From assembly GCA_021845505.1 (NCBI GenBank), contig JAJZVU010000008.1, positions 1-64,000 on the forward strand: a stretch of DNA of 64,000 nt, in the 5' to 3' direction. Below are positions 49,513-57,332 of the stretch, piece after piece. The notes below the pieces were generated by a model. The model saw nothing but the letters and a program-made list of their open reading frames with translations. It was not told where the DNA came from and searched no databases. Every line of letters starts with the position of its first letter. Within the stretch, counting starts at the first letter, position 1. This stretch comes from Pseudomonadota bacterium (GTDB taxonomy: Bacteria; Pseudomonadota; Gammaproteobacteria; Burkholderiales; Burkholderiaceae_C). Both the position numbers and the translations under genes were made by a program.

Positions 49513-49539
49513 TGTATGGGGCAAACCGGGCCCAGTCAA
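49511..49539 (-). promoter_or_regulatory. Promoter of the division/cell-wall cluster (Pmra)
   Basis: On the minus strand TTGACT (49539-49534) and TACAGT (49516-49511) are separated by exactly 17 bp. Transcription would start near 49504, giving a leader of about 65 nt to the mraZ GTG. This is the best -35/-10 pair in the window. All cluster genes to ftsZ lie downstream without an obvious terminator. Confidence 0.82.
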
Positions 49540-49780
49540 TACCGGGCTGCAAATTTCTCTTACCAAACAATGACTTAGCGAGGATCCGGGCACTGTTTTT
49601 CCAAACAGCTCGAAAGTAAAAAACCTACTCTAAATAAGGACTTGAAGCCCATGGTGCAAGTAATGGTTTGACCCGGGACCCGCCGAGGGACATGGCCCAG
49701 GCGGGGCGGCGGCAGGCCGCGGGAGGCCGTCGGACGCGGGTTGCGCCCGGAGATATGGACCGGCACTACGACAGGAAAAA
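49540..49780. other. Unassigned AT-richer region between Pmra and rnpB
   Basis: About 240 bp with no credible gene. Bases 49545-49670 are conspicuously AT-richer than the rest of the window. A short hairpin CTGTTT-ttcc-AAACAG sits at 49593-49608. The segment 49769-49780 contains the T-run (minus strand) that follows the RNase P RNA. The AT-rich portion might hold an UP element for the mra promoter or a small RNA; neither is shown. Confidence 0.5.
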
Positions 49781-50115
49781 GGCGAAGCAAGTCTGTAGGC
49801 CGGATTCTGTGCACCGGTTTCCCGGCGTGACGATCATTCCTCTGGGCCGGGCGTTGCCGCCACGGCTCGATGCCACCTACCCGCAGGCTCGCGCGGGCCG
49901 CGCTCCCGGCGCCTTGCGGCGCCATCGCCTGCCTATTTGGTGTTGCTCCGGGTGGAGGTTGCCGCGTTTCACCTCGGCGCGGCATGGCCGCGCTTGCTCG
50001 TCTCTGTGGCCCTGTTCGTCGCGTCGCCGCGCACGGTCGTTAGCCGTCACCCTGCCCTGCGGAGTCCGGACCTTCCTCACCGCTTGCGCGGCGCGATCGT
50101 CCGACCTGCTTCGCC
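49781..50115 (-). ncRNA. rnpB: RNase P RNA (bacterial class A)
   Basis: About 335 nt on the minus strand. The conserved core is recognisable: GAGGAAGGTCCGGACTCC (CR-I) near the 5' end, GGGCAGGGTGACGGCTAAC, the CACCCGGAGCAACACCAAATAGG region, and near the 3' end AGAGGAATGATCGTC and CAGAATCCGGCC (CR-IV/V). The ends GGCGAAGCAGGTC and GACTTGCTTCGCC pair to form helix P1 with one G-U. TTTTT follows directly (minus strand), so P1 plus the T-run probably terminates transcription. It is the ribozyme that matures tRNA 5' ends. Exact ends are inferred from P1. Confidence 0.95.
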
Positions 50116-50122
50116 AAGCGGC

Positions 50123-50128
50123 ATTATG
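50123..50128 (-). promoter_or_regulatory. -10 box of rnpB, containing the pyrC stop codon
   Basis: Minus-strand CATAAT ends 7 nt before the predicted 5' end of RNase P RNA at 50115. Its TAA (50126-50124) is the stop codon of pyrC. No good -35 is seen at 17 bp. The promoter must lie within the 3' end of pyrC, because pyrC and rnpB are only 8 bp apart. Confidence 0.65.
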
Positions 50129-51215
50129 CCGGTTGTTGCGGCGCAGCACCGGCAACCGCGCGCCAGTCCAGCCGCCGGCCCGCGTCCAGCGGCACGATGC
50201 CGTCGTCCACGTAGTCCAGCCGCTGCGGCACGGTCCACTGCTGGCGCCGCAGTTCGATGCGGTCGCGGTTGCGCGGCAGGCCGTAGAAATCGGCGCCGTG
50301 GTGGCTGGCGAAGCCCTCCAGCCGATGCAGGCAGCCCGCCTGCTCGAAGGCCTGGGCGTACAGCTCCAGCGCATGCGCGGCGTTGAAGCAGCCGGCGCAG
50401 CCGCAGTCGGCCTCCTTGGCGGCGCGCGCATGGGGCGCCGAGTCGGTGCCCAGGAAGAACCGCGGGTCGCCGCTGCAGGCGGCCTCCAGCACCCGTCGGC
50501 GGTGGCTTTCGCGCTTGAGCACCGGCAGGCAGTAATAGTGGGGACGCAGGCCGCCCCGGAACAGCGCGTTGCGGTCGTGCAGCAGGTGCTGCGGGGTGAT
50601 CGTCGCGCCCAGCAGCGGCGCGCCGCGCGAGTCCCGCGCGGTCTGGGACAGCACGAAATCCACCGCATGCGAAGTGGTGATGTGCTCCAGCACGATCTTC
50701 AGCGCGGGAAAGTCGCGGCGGAGCGCGACCAGGTGGCGCTCGATGAACACCGCCTCGCGGTCGAACACGTCGACCTCGGGATCGGTGACCTCGCCATGCA
50801 CCAGCAGCGGCATGCCCTCGCGCTGCATCGCGTCGAGCACGCCGTGCACATGGCGCAGTTCGGTGACTCCGCTGTCGGAATGGGTCGTCGCGCCTGCCGG
50901 GTAGAGCTTGACCCCGAACACCGCGCCGCTGGCCTTGGCGCGGGCGATTTCCTGCGGCGCGGTGCGGTCGGTCAGGTACAGGGTCATCAACGGCTGGAAG
51001 TCCGACCCCGCGGGGCGCGCGGCCAGCACCCGCTGCCGGTACGCCAGCGCCAGCGCGGTATCGACCACCGGCGGCTTGAGGTTGGGCATGACGATCGCGC
51101 GGGCGAACTGCGCCGCGCTCCACCCCACGGTATAGGCGAGGGCGTCGCCGTCGCGCAGGTGCAGGTGCCAGTCGTCGGGACGGGTGAGGATCAGGCGGGG
51201 CGGAGCGCTGGACAT
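50124..51215 (-). CDS. pyrC: Dihydroorotase (class II)
   Basis: A 363-residue zinc amidohydrolase of pyrimidine synthesis. The HxH pair (DDWHLHLRDG), the carbamylated lysine region GVKLYPAGATTHSDSGV, LVHGEVTDPEVDVFDRE and the late GTDSAPH aspartate are all visible. The ATG at 51215 gives a normal length; upstream in-frame sequence is low-complexity. It lies between the ABC exporter gene and rnpB, all on the minus strand. Confidence 0.97.
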   Translation of the reverse strand: MSSAPPRLILTRPDDWHLHLRDGDALAYTVGWSAAQFARAIVMPNLKPPVVDTALALAYRQRVLAARPAGSDFQPLMTLYLTDRTAPQEIARAKASGAVFGVKLYPAGATTHSDSGVTELRHVHGVLDAMQREGMPLLVHGEVTDPEVDVFDREAVFIERHLVALRRDFPALKIVLEHITTSHAVDFVLSQTARDSRGAPLLGATITPQHLLHDRNALFRGGLRPHYYCLPVLKRESHRRRVLEAACSGDPRFFLGTDSAPHARAAKEADCGCAGCFNAAHALELYAQAFEQAGCLHRLEGFASHHGADFYGLPRNRDRIELRRQQWTVPQRLDYVDDGIVPLDAGRRLDWRAVAGAAPQQPA

Positions 51216-51290
51216 CGAATCGGGGAATGGCGCCGCGCCGACGCGGCCTGCAGCGGATGGTAGCCCGGGCGGACGCGCGCCGGCGCGGCG

Positions 51291-51335
51291 CCCTCGAGCC
51301 TCCTCGAGCCTCCTCAAACCACCTCAAGCCACCTC
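51291..51335. repeat. Short decamer repeats at the exporter 3' end
   Basis: Four and a half imperfect 10-bp units (xCCTCGAGCC / xCCTCAAxCC) run from 51291 to about 51335. They cover the stop codon of the ABC exporter (51324-51326) and extend into the gap before pyrC. Probably slippage-derived. Confidence 0.7.
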
Positions 51336-53174
51336 GCGCAGCCGCTGCGGCTGGGCATCGTCGACCTCGCGCTGCTGCTGCAACTCCCACATGCGGGCGT
51401 ACAGGCCGCCGGCCGCGAGCAGTTCGGCGTGGCTTCCGCGCTCCTGCACCCGTCCGTCGGCGAGCACCAGGATCTGGTCGGCATCGACCACGGTGGACAG
51501 CCGGTGGGCGATGATCAGGGTCGTGCGGTCGCGGGTGGCGATGCGGATCTGGGCCTGGATCGCCCGCTCGTTGGCCGAATCGAGCTGCGACGTGGCCTCG
51601 TCGAACACCAGCACCGCCGGCTCCTTGAGCAGCGCGCGGGCGATCGCCACCCGCTGCTTCTCCCCGCCCGACAGCTTCAGCCCGCGCTCGCCGACCTGGG
51701 TCTGGTAGCCCTGCGGCTGGCGCACGATGAAGTCGTGGATCTGCGCCGCGCGAGCGACCCTCTCGATGTCCTGCTGGCTGGCCCCCGGCCTGGCGTAGCC
51801 GATGTTGTAGGCGATGGTCTCGTTGAACAGCACCGTGTCCTGCGGCACCATCCCGAGGGCCGCCCGCAGGCTGGCCTGGGTCACCCCGGCGATGTCCTGG
51901 CCGTCGATCAGGATGCGTCCTTGCTGCGGATCGTAGAAGCGCAGCAGCAGCCGGGACAGCGTGGACTTGCCGGCCCCCGAGGGCCCGACCACCGCCAGCG
52001 TGCTGCCTGCCGGGATCTCGAAGCTCACGCCCTTGAGCACCTCGTGCGCGTCGTGGTAGGCGAAGTGCACGTCCTCGAAACGCACCGTCGCTCCGTCCAG
52101 CCGCAGCGGCGCCGCGGCGGGCGCGTCGGCGACCTCGCGGTCCTGGTGCAACACCCCGAACATGCGCTCGATGTCGGTCAGCGCCTGGCGCAGTTCACGG
52201 TACACCACGCCGAGAAAGCCCAGCGGGGCGTAGAGCTGGATCATGAAGGCGTTGACCAGCACCAGGTCGCCCAGGCTCATCGTCCCCGCGACCACGCCGA
52301 CGGTGGCGCGCCACACCAGCAGCGTGACCGCCGCCGAGATGATCAGGTTCTGCCCCAGGTTGAGCAGCGACAGCGAGTTCTGCGACAGCACCGCCGCGTG
52401 CATCCAGCGCTTCAGGCTGGAGTCGTAGCGCTGCGCCTCGTAGGCCTCGTTGCCGAAGATCTTCACGGTCTCGTAGTTCAGCAGCGCGTCGACCGCGTGC
52501 TGGTTGGCACGCGAATCCTGTTCGTTCATCGCCCGCCGCAGCCCCGTGCGCCACTCGGTGACCCAGATGGTGAAGGACACGTACAGCACCAGCGCGACCA
52601 GCGCCACCGCGGCGAACCACCAGTCGTAGCGCACCACCAGGATGCCGATCACCAGCGCCATCTCGACCAGGGTCGGCAGGATGCTGTAGAGGGTGTAGGA
52701 AACCAGGCTGGCGATGCTGCGGGTGCCGCGCTCGATGTCCCGCGACATGCCGCCGGTCTGGCGTTGCAGGTGGTAGCGCAGCGACAGCGAGAACAGGTGC
52801 TGGAACACCTGCAGCGCGATGCGCCGCACCGCCCCCTGGGTGACGCGGGAGAACACCACCTCGCGCAGTTCGGTGAACAGCGACACCGAGAAGCGCAGCG
52901 CTCCGTATGCCGCCAGCAGCGCCACCGGCACGACCAGCGCCGCGCGCGGGTCGCCGGGCCCGAGCTGCAGGTCGTCGACGATGTGCTTGAGCACGATCGG
53001 CACCCCGACGTTGGCCAGCTTGGCCGTCACCAGCATCAGCAGCGCCAGCACGACGCGCAGCCGGTATTCCCACAGGTACGGGGCGAGCTGGCGCAGCGCC
53101 GCCCAGCGCGCGCCGGAGGGCGCGGCCGCGCGGGCATCGAAGGGCGCCGGCGATGAATGGTCTCGCATGGACAT
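51324..53174 (-). CDS. Atm1/HMT-type ABC transporter, fused membrane and ATPase domains
   Basis: A 616-residue half-transporter. The six-helix membrane domain spans about 30-330 (RQTGGMSRDIERGTRSI and NYETVKIFGNE are typical of the Atm1 branch). The ATPase domain follows with Walker A GPSGAGKST, signature LSGGEKQRVAIARALL and Walker B VLVFDEATSQLD. Bacterial Atm1 relatives export glutathione-type metal or persulfide conjugates; the substrate here is not evident. It is divergent from the thioesterase gene across 123 bp. ATG at 53174, with another ATG two codons later. Confidence 0.93.
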   Translation of the reverse strand: MSMRDHSSPAPFDARAAAPSGARWAALRQLAPYLWEYRLRVVLALLMLVTAKLANVGVPIVLKHIVDDLQLGPGDPRAALVVPVALLAAYGALRFSVSLFTELREVVFSRVTQGAVRRIALQVFQHLFSLSLRYHLQRQTGGMSRDIERGTRSIASLVSYTLYSILPTLVEMALVIGILVVRYDWWFAAVALVALVLYVSFTIWVTEWRTGLRRAMNEQDSRANQHAVDALLNYETVKIFGNEAYEAQRYDSSLKRWMHAAVLSQNSLSLLNLGQNLIISAAVTLLVWRATVGVVAGTMSLGDLVLVNAFMIQLYAPLGFLGVVYRELRQALTDIERMFGVLHQDREVADAPAAAPLRLDGATVRFEDVHFAYHDAHEVLKGVSFEIPAGSTLAVVGPSGAGKSTLSRLLLRFYDPQQGRILIDGQDIAGVTQASLRAALGMVPQDTVLFNETIAYNIGYARPGASQQDIERVARAAQIHDFIVRQPQGYQTQVGERGLKLSGGEKQRVAIARALLKEPAVLVFDEATSQLDSANERAIQAQIRIATRDRTTLIIAHRLSTVVDADQILVLADGRVQERGSHAELLAAGGLYARMWELQQQREVDDAQPQRLREVA

Positions 53175-53297
53175 GCAGCCGGCCTCGCGGCCGCCTGGAG
53201 CACAGTGTGCGGCGCGATGCCGCGGAATGTTGCATTATTGAGCCTGGGCCGGGTTTATGCACCGCGGCCCGCCGGACCACTTCCCGTCAGCGACACC

Positions 53298-53684
53298 ATG
53301 CAAAGCCTGCCCACCGATCCGGAACCGATCCTGCGCATCCAGCCGATGCCCTCCGACGTCAACATGCACGGGGACATCTTCGGCGGCTGGATCATGGCCC
53401 AGGTGGACATCGCCGGCGGCATCGCCGCGGCCAGGCGCGCCAGGGGCCGCGTCGCCACGGTGGCGGTCAACCAGTTCGTGTTCAAGCACCCGGTGCTGGT
53501 CGGCGACCTGCTGTCGCTGTACGCCAAGGTGGCGCGGGTCGGCCGCACCTCGATCACCATCGACGTCGAGGTCTACGCCGAGCGCGGCATCCCCGACACC
53601 CAGGTGTTCCGGGTCACCGAAGCCACGCTGACCTATGTCGCGGTCGGCGAGGACCGCCGGCCGCGGCCGGTGAACGCCGGCTAG
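53298..53684 (+). CDS. Acyl-CoA thioesterase, YciA-like hotdog protein
   Basis: A 128-residue single hotdog-fold protein. The family motif MHGDIFGGWIMAQVDIAGGIAA is split by the usual catalytic Asp, and NQFVFKHPVLVGDLLSLYAKV follows. YciA-type enzymes hydrolyse a range of acyl-CoAs in the cytoplasm. The ATG at 53298 gives the natural size; upstream in-frame sequence is unsupported. A stem-loop follows 16 nt after the stop. Confidence 0.92.
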   Translation: MQSLPTDPEPILRIQPMPSDVNMHGDIFGGWIMAQVDIAGGIAAARRARGRVATVAVNQFVFKHPVLVGDLLSLYAKVARVGRTSITIDVEVYAERGIPDTQVFRVTEATLTYVAVGEDRRPRPVNAG

Positions 53685-53700
53685 CCGGGCCGCGCACCGG

Positions 53701-53730
53701 CGGCGACCCCGCCCGAAGGCGGGATCGCCG
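53701..53730. terminator. Stem-loop between convergent thioesterase and rplY genes
   Basis: CGGCGA and CCCGCC (53701-53713) pair with GGCGGG and TCGCCG (53718-53730) around a CGAA loop with one mismatch. There is no T-run on either side, so it may be a bidirectional mRNA end or a repeat-element remnant. Its core CGCCCGAAGGCGGG also occurs in both 80-bp units near mutY. Confidence 0.55.
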
Positions 53731-53750
53731 GGCGCCGCGTGCGCGGGGAC

Positions 53751-54377
53751 TCAGGCCGCCGGGGTCGCCGGCGCAGCTCCCGCCTCGCCGGAGCCTTCCT
53801 CGCCTGCCGCGGCCTCGCCGCCCTTGCTCAGCACGGTGGCCACCGCCGGGTTCTCGGCGCCGTGGGTGACCACGGTCAGGCCCGCAGGCAGCTTCAGGTC
53901 GCTGACGTGCAGTGACTGCCCCTTGTGCAGGGTGCTGAGGTCGACCTCGATGAACTCCGGCAGATCGCCGGGCAGGCACGAAACCTCCAGTTCGCTGACC
54001 ACGTGGCTGATCATCGCTCCCTCGAGCTTGACCGCCGGCGATTCCTCGGCTCCCTTGAAGTGCAGCGGGATCTTCATCGCGATCTTGCGATCCGCGGCCA
54101 CCCGCATGAAGTCCACGTGCAGCACCTGCGCGCGGAACGGGTGGGCCTGGTAGGCCTTGAGCAGCACCTTGGTCTGCTGCTCTCCCACCGACAGGTCGAG
54201 CACCGACGAGTGGAACTGCTCCTTCTTCAACGCATGGTAGAGGGCGTTGTGATCGAGCTCGATGAGCTGCGGCGGCTGCTCGCCACCATAGACGATGCCG
54301 GGAACCTTGCCGGCGCGGCGCATGCGGCGGCTCGCACCGGTACCTTGCGCCTGACGTTCGAACGCGACGACTTTCAT
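53751..54377 (-). CDS. rplY: 50S ribosomal protein L25, CTC (TL5) form
   Basis: A 208-residue 5S rRNA-binding protein. The N-terminal L25 domain ([23 protein letters not shown] onward in two segments) is followed by the TL5 beta domain (about 95-185) and an acidic Ala/Glu/Gly tail ([16 protein letters not shown]). E. coli has only the short form. It lies 115 bp after prs, the usual neighbour, and is probably co-transcribed with it. Confidence 0.96.
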   Translation of the reverse strand: MKVVAFERQAQGTGASRRMRRAGKVPGIVYGGEQPPQLIELDHNALYHALKKEQFHSSVLDLSVGEQQTKVLLKAYQAHPFRAQVLHVDFMRVAADRKIAMKIPLHFKGAEESPAVKLEGAMISHVVSELEVSCLPGDLPEFIEVDLSTLHKGQSLHVSDLKLPAGLTVVTHGAENPAVATVLSKGGEAAAGEEGSGEAGAAPATPAA

Positions 54378-54492
54378 GTCGACTCCTGCAATGGGGCCCG
54401 CGGGCCCCGGGGTGAAGGCGCCATGCTCGCGACCAGCGCGGCGCCCGGGATGCCGCGCCCGACACGGGCGCGGCGCACGAAGGGAGCTTGAA

Positions 54493-55464
54493 TCAGAACA
54501 GGGTTTCCTGTTCGTTGAACAACTGCAGCACCGAACCGCCCTGGGCGATGCGCATCATGGTCTGCGCCACCAGCGGCGCGGCCGACAGCTGGCGCACCTT
54601 CGAGCTGCCCAGCGCCGCCTCGCGCAGCGGGATGGTGTTGGTCACCACCACGTCGTCCAGCGCGCTGGCGTTGATGCGCTCGATCGCCGGGCCGGAGAAC
54701 ACCGGGTGGGTGCAGTAGGCGACGACGCGGCGCGCGCCGCGCTCCTTCAGCGCCTCGGCCGCCTTGGTCAGCGTGCCGGCGGTGTCGACCATGTCGTCCA
54801 TGATGATGCAATTGCGCCCGTCGATGTCGCCGATCACGTTCATCACCTCGGACACGTTCGGCTTGGGACGGCGCTTGTCGATGATCGCCAGGTCGCATTC
54901 CATCAACTTGGCCAGCGCGCGCGCGCGCACCACGCCGCCGATGTCGGGCGAGACCACGATCAGGTCGGAGTAGTTCTTCGAGCGCAGGTCGCCGAGCAGG
55001 ATCGGCGAGGCGTAGATGTTGTCCACCGGGATGTCGAAGAAACCCTGGATCTGGTCGGCGTGCAGGTCCATGGTCACGACGCGGGCGATCCCCACCGCCT
55101 GCAGCATGTTGGCGACCACCTTGGCGGTGATGGGCACGCGCGTCGAACGCGGCCGGCGGTCCTGCCGCGCGTAGCCGAAATACGGGATCACCGCGGTGAT
55201 GCGCTCGGCCGACGCGCGCTTGAGCGCATCGGCCATCACCAGCAGTTCCATCAGGTTGTCGTTGGTCGGCGCGCAGGTCGACTGCAGGATGAACACCTCG
55301 CGCGCGCGAACGTTCTGCTGGATCTCGACCGTCACCTCGCCGTCGGAAAAACGGCCGACGAAGGCCTGGCCGAGTCCGATGCCCAGTTGCTCCACCACCT
55401 GCTGCGCCAGCGCCGGGTTGGCGTTTCCCGTGAATACGACAAAATCAGCCGTGGAGGAAGTCAT
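54493..55464 (-). CDS. prs: Ribose-phosphate pyrophosphokinase
   Basis: A 323-residue PRPP synthetase. [12 protein letters not shown], the flexible-loop [38 protein letters not shown] and the PRPP-binding [12 protein letters not shown] are all present. PRPP feeds nucleotide, His and Trp synthesis. It lies 75 bp downstream of tRNA-Gln on the same strand. Confidence 0.98.
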   Translation of the reverse strand: MTSSTADFVVFTGNANPALAQQVVEQLGIGLGQAFVGRFSDGEVTVEIQQNVRAREVFILQSTCAPTNDNLMELLVMADALKRASAERITAVIPYFGYARQDRRPRSTRVPITAKVVANMLQAVGIARVVTMDLHADQIQGFFDIPVDNIYASPILLGDLRSKNYSDLIVVSPDIGGVVRARALAKLMECDLAIIDKRRPKPNVSEVMNVIGDIDGRNCIIMDDMVDTAGTLTKAAEALKERGARRVVAYCTHPVFSGPAIERINASALDDVVVTNTIPLREAALGSSKVRQLSAAPLVAQTMMRIAQGGSVLQLFNEQETLF

Positions 55465-55539
55465 GGTGGAACCGCTCTGGCGCCTGCCTCAGGCAGCGGC
55501 AGTCCCGCCGCTGCGACACTTGCAGGCCCTCAAGTGGGG

Positions 55540-55613
55540 CTGGGGAGGAAGGATTCGAACCCTCGTATGCCGGAATCAAAATCCGGTGCCTTAACCAACT
55601 TGGCGACTCCCCA
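55540..55613 (-). tRNA. tRNA-Gln (anticodon TTG)
   Basis: A 74-nt cloverleaf on the minus strand. The acceptor stem TGGGGAG/CTCCCCA (7 bp) has discriminator G; the anticodon stem CCGGA/TCCGG encloses TTTTGAT with anticodon TTG; the T arm contains GTTCGAATC. The 3' CCA is not encoded (GCCC follows). A -10-like TAGAAT lies about 80 bp upstream (55694-55699, minus strand). Placement between ispE and prs is conserved in betaproteobacteria. Confidence 0.97.
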
Positions 55614-55740
55614 ACATCTCGACCGGGCCCGTCCGGCCTTGGCCGGCCCGGCGGACCCTCGAGGCGCGGCGGCACCCGCCGCCCGCCTGCTGCATTCTAC
55701 GCAATCGCGCGGCGCCTTCAGCCGTGCGCACGCGCTCCGA

Positions 55741-56751
55741 TCAATCCTCGGCCCAATGCTGCAGCGGATGCCGCGGCAGGGTCGAGCACACCCTGGCCGA
55801 CCAGCCGGCCGGCACGCTCGCGGCAAGCGAGTCGGCCGAGCCCTGCTCCCCCCCTGGCCATGGCGCGAACATCGCCGAGCCCGAGCCGCTCATGCGCGCC
55901 GGGCCATCGCCCCGGCTCGCCAGCCAGCGCTGCAGTTCCTGCATGCGCGGCAGCAGCTCGACCGCAGCGGCCTGCAGGTCGTTGCCGCCGAACGCCAGCA
56001 ATTCGCGCATGCGCGACGCGGCTTGCGGTCGGTCGCTGTCGCGTTCGACCTCGGCGCGTTCGACCTCGGCACGTTCCACCTCGGCGCGTTCGCCTGCACC
56101 GCCCTCGGCCGCAAGCCCCCTTTTGAGGTGCTCGCAAAAGCCCTCCATTGTGCAAGCCGGCGTATCGCGTGTCAAGAGCGGGCTGGCGAACACCTGGGCC
56201 GTCGAAAGCCCCGCGCCCGGCCATGCGACCACCGCCCGCCAGCGCGGCAGCTCCACCGCCCGCAACCGCTCGCCGATGCCTTCGGCGAAGGCGTTGCGCC
56301 CGAACACGAACACCGGCACGTCGGCGCCCAGCCGGGCAGCCAGCGCCTGCAGCTCGCCACGGCGCAAGCGCAGCCCCCACAGACGGTTGAGCGCCAGCAG
56401 CACGCTGGCCGCGTCGGAACTGCCGCCGCCCAGCCCGGCCTGCGCCGGCACGCGCTTGCGCAGCCGCATGCGCACCCCCAGGCGGCTGCCGGCGTGGCGC
56501 TGCAGCAGGCGCGCAGAGCGCACGCACAGGTCCTCCTCGGGCAGCCCGTCGCCGCCCTCGCGCTCGATGCGGCCGTCGTCGAGCAGTTCGAAATCCAGCA
56601 GGTCGCACCAATCGATGAACTGGAACACCGTCTGCAGCCGGTGCATGCCGTCGTCGCGCCGGCCCAGCACGTGCACGAACCAGTTCAGCTTGGCCGGAGC
56701 CGGCACGCCGTACAGCGCGCGCGCCGGCGCGCCCGACACACGGCTGCTCAT
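55741..56751 (-). CDS. ispE: 4-diphosphocytidyl-2-C-methyl-D-erythritol kinase
   Basis: A 336-residue GHMP kinase of the non-mevalonate isoprenoid pathway, longer than the usual 280-290. APAKLNWFVHV at the N-terminus, the glycine loop AGLGGGSSDAA (about 105-114), DVPVFVFG with catalytic Asp144, and the C-terminal MSGSGSAMFA are complete. The extra length is mostly a loop at about 215-243 that includes AEVER three times in tandem (223-237). The ATG overlaps the lolB stop by 4 nt. Confidence 0.95.
   Translation of the reverse strand: MSSRVSGAPARALYGVPAPAKLNWFVHVLGRRDDGMHRLQTVFQFIDWCDLLDFELLDDGRIEREGGDGLPEEDLCVRSARLLQRHAGSRLGVRMRLRKRVPAQAGLGGGSSDAASVLLALNRLWGLRLRRGELQALAARLGADVPVFVFGRNAFAEGIGERLRAVELPRWRAVVAWPGAGLSTAQVFASPLLTRDTPACTMEGFCEHLKRGLAAEGGAGERAEVERAEVERAEVERDSDRPQAASRMRELLAFGGNDLQAAAVELLPRMQELQRWLASRGDGPARMSGSGSAMFAPWPGGEQGSADSLAASVPAGWSARVCSTLPRHPLQHWAED
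56041..56085 (-). repeat. Three in-frame 15-bp repeats in ispE encoding AEVER
   Basis: Three tandem 15-bp units (56041-56055, 56056-56070, 56071-56085) each encode AEVER on the minus strand. Two are identical and the third differs at two positions. The insertion is charged and lies in a loop between the GHMP motifs, so it probably tolerates length change. Confidence 0.92.
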
Positions 56752-57332
56752 CGCCCGCGCCCGGCGCTCGGGCAGTCGGCGCCGACCTGGCGCAGCCGGT
56801 CGATGACCAGGCTGAGCGCCTCCGAGCCGCCGGCGGACTCGCGGCGCAGACGCAGGATGTGCGGCGCGCCGTCGCGCATCTGCATGCGCACCTGCCAGCC
56901 CAGCTGCTCGAAGCCGCCGCCTGCGAGTTCGCGCGACGGCCAGCCCGTGGCAGCACGGCCGCGCACCCAGTCCTGCAGCGCCGCGCGCGGCAGCCGCAAG
57001 CCCACGCTGGCCTCGGTCATGTCCTCGAAGGTCGGGTAGACGCGCCGGCGATGGCCGTCGTCGACACTCGCCGACGCGCCGTCCCAGCGCGCCCGCGCCA
57101 GCATCTGGCCGAGCGGCGAGCCGATCTCCAGCCAGCCGGAGTCGCCGTCCAGCCGCAACTCGAAGGAGCCGTACAGGTTGCGCGCGCCCGCGCCCTGCTC
57201 GACCACCGCCAGCCGCCCGGAGTAGTCGAGCGCGCAGCCCGGCGGCGGTTGCACGCGCGGCGGCGCCGCGCAGCCGCCGAGCAGCGCGAGCAGGGCCGCC
57301 GCGACGAGGCCGCGCCAGACGCCCGCGCTCAA
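56748..57332 (-). CDS. lolB: Outer-membrane lipoprotein insertion protein LolB
   Basis: A 194-residue lipoprotein. The signal peptide ends in the lipobox LLGGC (Cys near residue 24). The mature part has LDYSGRLAVVEQGAGARNLYGSFE and WLEIGSPLGQMLARA, the LolB fold. LolB accepts lipoproteins from LolA at the outer membrane. The proposed start is TTG at 57332, which overlaps the upstream stop as TTGA (57329-57332); no ATG or GTG precedes the signal peptide in frame. It is coupled to ispE by ATGA. Confidence 0.88.
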   Translation of the reverse strand: MSAGVWRGLVAAALLALLGGCAAPPRVQPPPGCALDYSGRLAVVEQGAGARNLYGSFELRLDGDSGWLEIGSPLGQMLARARWDGASASVDDGHRRRVYPTFEDMTEASVGLRLPRAALQDWVRGRAATGWPSRELAGGGFEQLGWQVRMQMRDGAPHILRLRRESAGGSEALSLVIDRLRQVGADCPSAGRGR

